Of a stretch of DNA of 64,000 bases, positions 28,740 through 39,400 are shown piece after piece; within the stretch, counting starts at the first letter, position 1, and the number at the start of each line of letters is the position of its first letter. The notes below the pieces were generated by a model. The model did no database searches, was not told the DNA's origin, and worked only from the letters and a program-made list of their open reading frames with translations. A program made the position numbers and the translations under genes. The stretch comes from Ceriagrion tenellum (taxonomy: Eukaryota > Arthropoda > Insecta > Odonata > Coenagrionidae), in NCBI GenBank assembly GCA_963169105.1, contig OY720637.1, forward strand, positions 56,938,964 to 57,002,963. Reading direction: 5' to 3'.

Positions 28740-31735
28740 AATGTTGAGTTTTTCTCAGGATCAATACTTACGGTCATGCAGATGTTCGCACAAAAACATC
28801 CAAATCTGCTGCTACTTGCGGTTGGAGCGAGTGAATCCTATTTATCAGCAGCTCCTTCAGCCTCTTCATCCTAATTCATTACTCGTCCAATTCACTTTAT
28901 CAGCTCCGTGTGGCGAGTGCCTCAGCCGTCTCTACCAAGAAGTACGCGGCATTAATTGTTGTCTCGCGCTTGAAGCTATTTAGCCGTTCGCCTATATGTC
29001 TTGGCAGGTGTCTTGGGCATCTCCCCAGTCCCCCCTTTTTTGTTCATTGAAAGTGATCGCTGAAATCAATTCTCGGTGTTAGATTCGTTCAACCTCTCAG
29101 TTATACGGAGGTGAGTTTGATCGGCAAATGGTAAACTAATTCTCTTTCTTATAAAAATTAGTCCTTAGTAGTTTTTTTTGTTGTTCCTTAGTAGTAGTTA
29201 GAAGTCTTAGTAGTTAGATTAGTAGAAAAAACAACAAGAGAAGGGTGTTAATCTCCTGCTCAGCCCCACCTGAATCTTTACCTTTGAAAGTTCCCGAGTT
29301 GCTCAACCCAGTTTCAAGAGTTTTCATATCTTATGAAAATTATTCATTCCATGAATAGGATGAATATGTTTTTGCCATTTTCCATTAACGTTTCCGCGTA
29401 TCTTGTGTTAAGTGACTTTTTTATTGCTCTCGCAGGATAGGTCGCCCGTACCAGTAATAAAGTTATTTTTGTCATTGAGAGAAGTATCACATGTGAAATT
29501 TATGACCCTTACAACACATCATATGGCAACGCATATGGAGCCAGCTAATATTCCCAGAAGAGCCTCGACGGTAAGAATTTCCCAGTAATTGATGGGATGG
29601 AAAATGAAAAACAGTTTCTTATCTCAGTGTAAGTGCAGTATATTTAATGGCCCCGTACTTTAACGCCTGAAGTGAATGAAATTTACCAATAAACTCTCGA
29701 TGGTGGGACTATTATCGTGAATTAAGAAACCCTGCCGTCAATCGTGGAGAGGTTAATCAATATCGTTGTCATAAAAGCACTGTTTCCATATTTCTTTCGG
29801 GAAAGAGATGCCTATTCTAACAAAAACACCTTTTTTCATGAAATAACATTTTATCTTTCAATTGGTATAAGAATTTAGAGAAGCAAGAGCAATTTTACGT
29901 ATAAGAAATCAGCTTAAGAACGTCATTAGTATTTTAAACCTCACCCGGTGTTTTAGCGGATCTTTCTTGAACCGAGGATAGAGTAGGCCACTTTGATGAT
30001 TGCATGTCCCGTGAATTTGTGGAATATCAATCTTCAAATTGAAGTTTCCATATTTACTTTTCATCACCGAGAGTACTCATTATTTTTTTATGGTTGTCAT
30101 GAGGAGGTAGATTGCTTTGTGTGCAACAATTTCACTATATTTTTTAATTAATGTTAATAGCGAGAAACTAATGTGAGTTGTGAGTCGTGGAACATATACT
30201 ACTGCTAGTAATAGTATCCCATGCGTAGTATTACGGATCCCGTGTTGCTCTCGTCAGTTTAACTCGTAAACCTGGTGGTTTTTTGATGTCTCTTATCTAT
30301 TTTTGGCTGCCTAAATTTTCTAAAATTGTGAAATTAAGCTAACATACCTCATGTATTGCGAAATTTTGCCGGGGGTAAATATAAGATATTCCTGTGTGAT
30401 ACCGTCTATAGTTTTGTGACCTTTCCGAATGTTTATCCTCCATGATGCCTATGTGAATAAATGGCTAATATGCTCCTAATCGCCAACCTCTTATTTTAAA
30501 TTAACTTTTAAAATGGCAATTTGTGGATTTTATAATATCAAATAAAGGTGCACAACTGTGTCTCTTGAGCTTGTATATTTTAACCTTCCAGTCCAAAAAG
30601 CCTGAGCAACCCTAGCAGAATTTTTTACGTCGCATTGTATCTACAAAAAAATCCGAGGACTGCTGGATTCAATAAACAGTTAAGTCATTTTATCTCCAAA
30701 GAGTGAGCGATACAGATTATTTGGGATGAAAGATGCGATACTGCTCGCTGTGACTGGGGTAACTCCATCATTTTCATCAAATATTCCCGATTGTGACGAC
30801 CAAATGCTATCCATTGATTGTCGGACCTTCCATTGCGACCGTCACCCGTAACGAAGCCCTTACCAACTGTGACAAACAGCCTTAATTCATCTTGTACGCA
30901 TATGCTCACCTGTTCGATAGTGAATGAGGCTTTTCCTCCTGTTTCATTAGGGTACAAATGCCAATTTCGCCCGAGCACGAATAAATGCGAAATCCTATAC
31001 GAGCGCATCTGTTCCATCAGTCCCAATAGACCCCACTTGAAAAATAAGGTTGCTGCTTGCCTGCCAAACGCAGCGAGTGTAGTGGAGAAATGTGCTTTAT
31101 AATGTACGCTTAACTTCGAACCGCAGAACATTGAAAACGGTTTCAACACAGCCCGCTTCCAGCACATCTCGTGGCAAATTAGCGGAGGTAAAAAGGGGGA
31201 AGTGAGATTGATATATCGTCTGCATGACTACCACAAAAATACTGAGTGGGGCTTTGCCTAACACCAGTGTTCCAAGTTGCTCTAGTACATCTAAATTAGA
31301 AGTCTTTGAATTAATGCTGCATCATTTTAGTTTAACTGCAAATTCAATTTTTGTGGAATTATCATTGGAAACTGAAAGTTCACGCCATTGTTGGAGCCAC
31401 CACCAATGACAATGATTGAAGTATTTCAGGTTATTTTGATTTTTAACTTTTTAAAATTGGACTACTCTATTAAAAATTGCTTTTTTATTACTAACGCATT
31501 TAGCTCCTTTTCGGCTTAAGGAATGAACATTAAGGCGTTAAGCAGAAGTCGTAACATCGTTCTTTGTTAATTCTTTTATAATTGACTCTGACTTGAATCG
31601 CCTATCCTTATGAGTTTGAAAAACTGGAGGATAACATGTTAAGTTTTATAGATTTACTATTTCATATTTACAATCCAACTTTCGTAAGCAGCGGTTAATT
31701 TGCATTGTATTGAAATTATGATTTGAGGCTTTCCC
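28740..31735. other. Long gene-free stretch
   Basis: Mostly AT-rich unique DNA. At 30685-31167 the minus strand has a 160-codon open frame (with an overlapping 94-codon plus frame) of balanced composition, unlike the low-complexity frames elsewhere. I recognise no domain, and there is no repeat partner in the window. A chance frame or an unrecognised element or gene remnant are both possible. Confidence 0.35.
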
Positions 31736-31741
31736 GGTGGA

Positions 31742-31885
31742 TGCTATGCAGAGAAATTTCTCGTGCCTCCGTCAATTCCCTGTCTTCGCCACTTCATCCC
31801 TGAAGACAATAGGAGTAAGCTGCCGAAACATGTCGGAGATATCTCATTTGACCCGGATGGAAACCCGAGAAATTTATCTGCGTAT
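31742..31885. repeat. Fold-back element with hammerhead-like motif (CTGAAGA variant)
   Basis: The arms CAGAGAAATTTCTCGTG (about 31750) and CCCGAGAAATTTATCTG (about 31866) are inverted. Between them the plus strand has CCCTGAAGACAATAGG, a 12-base gap, GCCGAAACATGTCGGAG. CTGAAGA fits the CUGANGA hammerhead box, ACATGT is a palindrome, C follows, and CC before the first box can pair with GG after it. Stem II is poor here. Confidence 0.55.
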
Positions 31886-33495
31886 TGAATTTACTTTTCC
31901 TAGCGTTGTGTCCTGTACATGCTGCCTCATTCGGGCAGCAGTATACTCACCTGAGGTATTCAATATCTTTCTTTCGTCACACACTGGGTAGTTAGCAGTA
32001 TGATATTTTGAGTTTTTTATCTTAAGGCCTACTGTTCTTGTATGGGATTGCATTTGCTTTATATCGACCACACAGAGACCAGTTCCCTCAATCGTCGTTT
32101 ATTTTAATTACATTTGAGACGATTTCCCCTGAGTAACAAGCAGGTGTAACCTTTTTGAAATTGATGGACCATAATATGTACTGTAAAGGAGTCAGTCAGT
32201 TATCACACATGCATTAAACACGAAGGCATTTTTGATGGCTCTTTGATTGTGGTACAAACATAAACCCAGATAACTGAAACTATCTAAAGTTTTGTTATTC
32301 CTTTCCTCGCTTTCATCGTGTAAGGATTAATAATCACGTTATCAACACGGTCTTTTAAACATTACTTGAAGTATTCCCATGAATTCCTAAACCGTCCAAT
32401 AAATATATGCATAAGTAATTAGCTCTCTCTACCAGTGTATCATAACATTTAAAACTCGGAGATTGTTGGCGCGGAGCGAAGACCTTACGCCGACTTAGCA
32501 TGAAAGACATGCGTAATCCCTACATTTAGGGAGATGAAGAGCAATTCATTAACCTGTGCCAACTGTAATTTTCCCACGAAGTTTCGTATCTCAGAAAATC
32601 AAATAATTTGCAGTTCGTACTATGTTCAGAGAAGTATGTTGTGAGGCATCACCTGGATTTGATCTCGGGGCTCTAGGTCTTTTACCGAGCTGTTCACCTG
32701 CAGAATTATCGTTCTGTCCCGCGTTTTAGCCATATGTATTTACTTCAATAAAGACCGAGAATATGCGTTTGTCAGACCCTTCTCACTTCACCCAGTCTGT
32801 TACCGACATCCTAGATTTCTATTTCGGTAATCCCTGGTGCATGAAAATCTAATTAATTGAGCCATAAATCGGGCATCCACCGTGCTTCGTCTTAAAATCA
32901 TGGCTCCACACTTTCACCTGTGTTTTGGCGACGTTGCGCTGTGATTGCTTAATTTGAGAGCTGGCCCTTTTAACTGAAACCATTAATTTAAAATTGAGGA
33001 GTTTCGCCGCTGCTTTGAGAGCAAGTTTTGACTGAGGCACTTCATTACCCGCGGCTCGGAATTGAAGTGTCTCACGGCTTTTCTGCTGCGATCCGAGGCC
33101 CTTGTCTCTTGTCCCCCGCTCCCTCAACACCGCATTTTTTAGAAGGCGCTCGTGCTCCACATTATTTCCTTAAGAAGCCTCCACTTCTAAGTTGATCTCG
33201 GCCTACGACTTGGAAAAACAGTCTGAAACTCCTTTGAAGCCACCGTCGTCTCATTTCGCGTTGGCGTTATTGTGCTCGGGTGCCAGTCCCTAACAATGTT
33301 TTTCTCTCATGTCATTGCGGGATTTGGCTTTTTCTCTGGTAATTCTCAGGATTTGAATGGGTCGCTGTTTGCTCTATATTTGAGCTCTTTATTCCGTTTT
33401 TTTGTGTGGGATTTAAAACATAATCATGAATTGACCACTCAAAAATTGAGCTCATGGATTTTTTTCTTTCCCATTCTTCCACTTCATCTAAACCT
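31886..33495. other. Gene-free stretch, nothing firm
   Basis: A weak tRNA-like run (minus strand, about 32655-32705: GGTGAACAGCTCGGTAAAAG then GAGATCAAATCC) is too degenerate to call. The 103-codon minus frame at 32849-33160 has no recognisable domain. Confidence 0.35.
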
Positions 33496-33499
33496 ACTT

Positions 33500-33600
33500 T
33501 TACATCTACGTATTGCGTTCCCTCGTGAGGGCATGTGGGAGGGACTTTTGGGACAGCATCCCATAAAAGGAGTGGTATGTGGAAGGAAATAGGAAGAGGG
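33500..33600 (-). mobile_element. Possible family D 3' end (copy 5)
   Basis: ACATCTACGTATTGCG then GGGCATGTGGGAGGGACTTT resembles the complement of the family D 3' end (CTACATCTACATTCTACCCC, GCGTGTGGCAGGGAGTG). No coding part remains, so this rests on about 45 bases of loose similarity. Confidence 0.3.
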
Positions 33601-35529
33601 AAAGTGAATTGACTTTTAGATTTGATTTAGGATTAGGAGTTGAAGAATAAATATCAATGAATCAGGCGATATCTTGTGGAAGTTGGTTATCGATAACTTG
33701 ATCTCAGAAAAGAACTTTGTTATATTTGAAACTAAGATTGAGGAAACTAAGTGGGAAGTAACTTCGGTGGCTGGTCGGGATCCCGTGTTTCTGTCATGAC
33801 AAATCGTTGCCCATGCCTTCTCTCCTCTTTAGTCATCTTCTCTGGCCAAGAAAAGAAGAAGGCGAAGAGTAAGATTTGTTTAAGCGCGACAGGTTTTTAG
33901 GGCTGGACAAAAAGAAATAGTCTTACACGGAATAGTAGTTTGACCTCTTCGGAGAACCTAAGTTGGGGTTACTATTGATTACATATCCCTGTATTTGGCT
34001 GATGTTCAGGCAATTTTGTGTTTCGCTCTCTTTTTGATTCCGTCAGTCATAAATAAGGTGTCGGAAAATAGAATTTACATATACAACTGTGTACCTGTGA
34101 TACTACTCCGCTTGTTTTGTGGGTAGTATAATATTCGTCTCGTTTACTCGAAACTCCTGAGTTGCGCATCTTTCTAGGATCCGCAAACATAGCCTAACTA
34201 GTAACCCTCTAATATAAGTCACTGACGGCTTCCAACAAAGTCCTGAAAGTTATGTTACTCTTTCTTTTCTCATCTACCCACATACCTCCATCCCAATCAG
34301 TTTAGGATTTGCGATACCATGGAGTACCAAAGCTATCATAAGCTATGATATCCTAAGAATGGATGAATGCTGTGCTATACTTGTCCTTTTGACCCTCAGT
34401 TCATTTTTGCCCTAATACGTCATCTGTTTCATGTTCCATTTTTATCTGTTTAGCATATTAAAGCCAAATTTATGTACCTACTAAAAATATCCTAGGATCG
34501 AGCCATCAGGAATTGCGACGAAGTTGCATCGTTGTGATTATAATTTCTGCCTCCATTCTGCATAAGAGTTTTTAAAATATCCAGATGATGTGCGCGGGTT
34601 ATGAAATGCGGGTGTAGCGCATTTTGTATCCGTGATTTTAACTGTAATGACGCGAAATTAAGCACCGCATTGCCTTATTCTGAGCGTTTTCCTCGCATTC
34701 CTCATTTCCCTTCGCAGTCTCAATTATTTAGCGAATGATTTTTTTCTGCATGCAGCCTGGAACGCATCGTAGGGTGGGGGGAGGCAGTTTTCCGTGATTT
34801 ATTTTTCCTCCTGCCGGCGTGGAATATGCTCGCATGTCACAGAATGTCTATTTTATTGTCGAGAACACCTGAATTTTTCGTGCGCAAAACTGGACATGAA
34901 TGTAGTGTCGAAAAGCAACGTAAACACACGAATAGACGTTAATCGGGACTTAATAACTTGATAAAAGGGTTGTTTTGATAGGAATGACCAGTTTGATTAG
35001 TCTTACTGAAAAATTATTATGTGCATTTGCAGTTATGATGGATGAACTTTCGTGAAATTTATCTGGCGGTGGAATATTATATCAACCATTTGAAGCAATA
35101 AACTATTGGTAGATAAGTTATGAAACTGCTTTCTGAGTTCCTACTACGCGAATATTTATATGAAATACATAACTTCAGGGATTTCATCACTATTGATTCG
35201 ATAACTAAATGGTCATGCAACGGGCCATAAGTAGAATAAAATATTGCAAATATGACTCTTGTCAACTACTCTATGCTATGAACAATGAATGTGCTATGAA
35301 CAATGACTGCTTATCTGTCTATTCACCCGCGGTCCATGCGTGGGTAAATTGGTTTATCAAAATGGTGCGGCAAAACGTAATTATTACTGTCACTTTATCG
35401 GATTTATAATTATTTTATTTTCAGTTTTAAATGTACTAGCATTTTTGTTTGCTTGGTGTGATAATATTGTGTGATAACATAACTACTGAGTTATTTTAAG
35501 AGAGCGTATTGGCACAAACTTTGTGGAAC
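33601..35529. other. Gene-free stretch, nothing recognised
   Basis: AT-rich with no repeat partner in the window and no frame of note. Confidence 0.45.
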
Positions 35530-35742
35530 CTATGGATTCCAAATTTGAAAATAAACACTGGTACAGTTTCCACACTTTTATTTTCGTCACCGACAATGGT
35601 TTCAGCACACTTTGTCATCATCAGGGCCATGATGTATCTCAAAAATGCCCTGATGATGGCATAATGTGCTGAAACCATGGTCGGTGACGAAAAAAAAAGT
35701 GTGTAAATTGTACCTGTGTTTGTTTTCAAGTATGGAAATACC
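35510..35742. repeat. Fold-back element with the best hammerhead-like motif
   Basis: The left arm 35534-35626 and right arm 35645-35741 pair along nearly their full length, through TTTCGTCACCGAC, the GGTTTCAGCACA block and CATCATCAGGGC, with an 18-base loop. A family E-like terminus (GGCACAAACTTTGTGGAACC) precedes the left arm. The right arm has CTGATGA (35650-35656), T, GGCA-TAATG-TGCT, GAAAC (35671-35675), the palindrome ACCATGGT and C (35682). CC before the first box and GG after the C can pair, with two further wobble pairs. The left arm carries a parallel copy on the other strand. Confidence 0.85.
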
Positions 35743-36879
35743 AAATTGTTGTTTATTCGAAAAACTTAGGTGTCAATTATCGACTAATTTTTCTTTACTT
35801 CTCTGCTTTTTGTATTACTTAACCTGGGGTTGTATGGCAGTTTATAGCTGTGTTGTAGTGTTTTACGTGACTCGGTTCAAGTCCTAGGATCAATTATTCC
35901 TCTTTCAAGTCACTATTTAGCTCATTTTGACTGCCCTCATGTTTCAAACTCTCCTGAGGAATATCCTTTATCTTCGCAACGTCTCCCGTATTCACAAAAA
36001 ACCTACGTAATCCTCTTGAATTCCCATGTGCATGTTTGCACCAGCAAAAATTTGATGCATGCGAGTCGTAAACAAACCACTTTGCGCTAGAATTTTCCCT
36101 CATTCGGCATTTTTTTCGTAATTGTCATTCATGGCATTTAAAGCTGCTACCAGATTATTTCCGTCAGCTCAGATAATGGTACGCGCTTCCAAGATATTTA
36201 TTTCCCGTCCTTTGCACTCTTGGCCTCTGTTAAATGGAGTCGAGGTGCATAATAAATTTCGCTACCTCGCGTTACAGACGGGAGTGCCATACGCCATTTA
36301 TTTTTCCCAACGGGTCACAAAAAGCTTTAATTCCACCACGAGTTCCGTCCGGAGTTCCGTGTCTCTCCAAAATAAAATTGTTTTTCCGAAAGCGGTCGTA
36401 TATATTAATAGAAAATACACCGCTGGCCGTCGTCACCTTTCTACGGGTCACGCGAAGAAATAGATGACTCTTCGATAAAAGCTTTTAGTTGTAGAGTGCA
36501 CGTCGCGCATCATAACGAAATGGAAGTTTACGGTATTGTCATTGGGGCTTTGTTTGCAGTGACCTAAATATCGTTTAACATGTCCTCTGTGAATCTGTAC
36601 CTGAGCCATGCATTGCGTGGCACTCTCGGCTAAAATAGCACTTGGTACATCTCACCATTTCAACTCGCATTCGATCTTGTTTTACTCACACATTCATCTA
36701 GAAACTGTTTCATGTCAGGTTGGATTCTTTATCCCATTGTATAAGTCTCATTTCCGCCAGCTGTCAATTCCTCACAACAGTTCACCACTTGATATTTCGC
36801 TTGAAAGATGAATCATTTGTTTTTACTGCTAGAATATTTCCTCATGCTAAGGAAACCGTGCGTGAATCAATGATGCAGA
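35743..36879. other. Gene-free stretch, nothing recognised
   Basis: Frames of 69, 77 and 113 codons (35894-36467) show no domain. The 113-codon plus frame at 36122 has no splice or promoter context. Confidence 0.4.
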
Positions 36880-37140
36880 GAATACCTACATTTTCGTGAA
36901 ATTTGGAATCTCAAATTTTCTTTTATTTCATGCTTATTTCCCTACCTCTTCAAAAAAATTTTCTCGATACCGTACTCTAAAAGGATACTTCAATTCTTGC
37001 GGATAGTCAAAATATTGTCTATCTAGAAGAGGAAAATTGGTTAATGGAAGGTACGAGTATATTCCATAAATTTCTGGCTGTCCAGATGGCTGTCCAGATG
37101 GCTGTCTGGCAGCGAAACGTATCATTTGAGTTTCTTTCCA
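36880..37140 (-). repeat. Dispersed repeat H, copy 1, with open frame
   Basis: Begins GAATACCTACATTTTCGTGA on the plus strand and ends GAGTTTCTTTCCA. The minus strand has an 81-codon frame (to 37179) including KETQMIRFAARQPSGQP, GIYSYLPLTNFPLLDRQYFD and ELKYPFRVRYRENFFEEVGK then stop. A 12-base tandem unit (about 37078-37105) gives PSGQ twice. The same frame is open in copy 2 until a 1-bp insertion. I do not recognise the peptide; it could be an unknown element's coding region or a duplicated exon. Confidence 0.75.
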
Positions 37141-37344
37141 TTCACTCATCGGCTGCAGTTGCCATTTCCTTTCTGTCACTGATATATGTTTCGTTAAAGG
37201 TTCCAGTTAAACCAGTATAAATTGTTGAATAGCGATGATTTAGTCCTTGGTTACGGCACGGATGCCAATTCTTGTCTAGTAAAATGATTTTTCTTGGCTA
37301 ATTCCATAATGTCAATGACTCATTCAAAATCGCTCTACTCTGAT

Positions 37345-37595
37345 GAATACCTACATTTTCGTGAAATGTGGAATCTCAAATTTTTTTTTATTTCATGCTT
37401 ATTTCCCTACCTCTTCAAAAAACATTTTCTCGATACCGTACTCTAAAAGGATACTTCAATTCTCGCGGATAGTCCAAATATTGTCTATCTAGAAGAGGAA
37501 AATTGGTTAATGGAAGGTACGAGTACATTCCATAAATTTCTGGCTGTCCAGATGGCTGTCTGGCAGCGAAACGTATCATTTGAGTTTCTTTCCAT
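37345..37595 (-). repeat. Dispersed repeat H, copy 2
   Basis: About 95% identical by eye to 36880-37140, lying 465 bases downstream in the same orientation and lacking one 12-base unit. The parallel minus-strand frame is open, with substitutions (IYGI to IYGM, QYFD to QYLD, PQELK to PRELK), until an extra G in CGAGAAAATG shifts it at the C-terminus. Confidence 0.8.
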
Positions 37596-39300
37596 CTGCT
37601 TTAAATCCAGGAGCATGGAATTATTTCCATGGCCTTCAACAAAAATGATTTGAACGTATATTTTCATGCTTTAAAATAAAATGGGGCTCCATTACATTCA
37701 TGAGTGACATTGCATATAACCGTAAAATATGCCAACCTGAGCGCCGTTTTATAAATGGTATTTGCTTAGTTAAAAGTAGACTCAAGGATTTTATTTTGTT
37801 GAGAATAGCCCAATTAGAATTTGCCTTTGTTAAAATATTCATTGACAATGAGAAGTATTTTCAACTGAAGCTTATAATTGAAAAACGGTGTTTAGTAAAT
37901 GATAATCCTGAAGAGAGTTGCCGGAATTCAAACTATATTTTTTTATTTGACTGGGCGATTACCTACCGACTTTCGGTTATGTACATTTTCTTTACCTTAT
38001 GGTGCCTCTGAAGATCACAATGAACTTCCTGGAAACCGTGGCCAATTTTTCTAGCATTGTTACGGGTGCTATTGTTCTCAGGAAACCTTAGTCTGACGAT
38101 AATGGAGAATTTAGCGTTATCCCTAGTCGTTACTGCGTACAAAAAATCCATACTATGGGAAAAGACGAAACTCTAAGCATGCTAAAATCTTGCTTGAAGG
38201 ATTAAGATCTTTCCCAAATCGATTCCCATCCTTTAATTGTGTACTAATTAAGGAAATGAATGGGGAATTCCGTCAGACTTAACAATGTGAATGCTTTCGG
38301 CAGCCCTAATTATTTTTCTGCCCTCTCAAATCATTGGAGGAAGAATGTTTCCTCCGGAGCTTTAGCCTCTATATTTCAATGCGGGCCCCTCATCGGCATC
38401 CGGCTTAAATCTACCCCCGGAGCATTCGAATAGGCTAATGAAGGTGCCTCAGTGGGAGAGGAGGGGTTTCCCTATGCTCTGAGGCACGCCATTCAAGACC
38501 CTTGTCGTGGAATAATATGTGTCCCGTGCATTTCCATCCCCTCGCCCCTTCTCTTTCCTTTTCCGCGACGGCACAGAAGAGAGGACATCCCTTTTCCGCT
38601 CCCCACCCCGCTTCAATCAGGCTCGTCTCCTGCCCGAATCGTCTTCTGCTCTCCTCCTCTCCCCCTCATGCCTCAACGCCCACTCCATTACCTCACGACC
38701 CAACGCTTCCTTCACGTCGCCTCACTCAATCTGGTACCCGCTCCGCATTCCGTCTATGTTTCAGGTCACATAACCATTCTTCCTACACGTGGAACCGCGG
38801 GGGCGTTCTTCGTCCGCATTGTGAATCCGTCGTAAATAGATTTCCGCGAGTGATTCATTCCGAGGGGGGAATAGTGCGGAAATGCGCGTTCATTTTGCCG
38901 GAGGCGTTATTTACATATAACTGCTCGTCGGGAGCGCTCCATTCAAGATTTTAGTGAAGATCGGAACGCATCGGCGCACTTCAGCGCCCACGAAAGACTT
39001 TGGATGGAACGATGCGCGCTGACGGAACGTTTCGTAACTTGCGGGTAGGTGATATTCTGTGAGTGCTGTCGCGATAGATTGTTTTGGGCAAAAATGCTAT
39101 TTAATCTGCTCAATTCGCGAATATGAAAACGTAATCTTTCTTCGTGAAAGTTATAAAAAACTTTATATTATTCATGTTTGATGCCTTTGATAACGATTAA
39201 CACAAAAACTACTGTCGCGGATGCAATTTTCGATGTTCTATTTTTTCTGCGCGCAACAACTCATCTCCCAAGCCTCAGCCTCCAATTTGAGGTACGCTGC
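37596..39300. other. Gene-free stretch with CpG-rich patch
   Basis: From about 38430 to 39010 the DNA is C-rich and CpG-rich and opens overlapping frames of 84-150 codons in three phases, all Pro/Ser/Arg-rich and mutually overlapping, so not called. The segment CTCTGAAGATCACAATGAAC, then TGGAAACCGTGG (38006-38045), loosely resembles the CTGATGA...GAAAC pattern. Confidence 0.4.
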
Positions 39301-39310
39301 ATCGTACGCG

Positions 39311-39400
39311 GGTACCGTACGCTTAAAGGATCCTTAAATACAGGCGGATGTTCCTAATATTGTCTACCTGGAAGAGGAAAAATTGTTACTTCTAGGTTTA
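39311..39400 (-). repeat. Dispersed repeat H, diverged partial copy
   Basis: ACCGTACGCTTAAAGGATCC to TATTGTCTACCTGGAAGAGG and AAAAATTGTTA parallels the ACCGTACTCTAAAAGGATAC...AGAGGAAAATTGGTTA segment of copies 1 and 2. The frame is broken. Confidence 0.6.

Noticed and set aside
32655..32705. tRNA-like run on the minus strand
   Set aside because: Only a vague A-box/B-box resemblance; no paired acceptor stem.
38006..38045. TGAAGATC...GGAAACCGTGG as another hammerhead-like motif
   Set aside because: The first box is not CTGANGA and there is no hairpin between the boxes; kept only as a loose resemblance.
38452..38954. Frames of 127, 150 and 84 codons
   Set aside because: Three mutually overlapping phases in CpG/C-rich DNA with Pro/Ser-rich products; no splice or promoter context.
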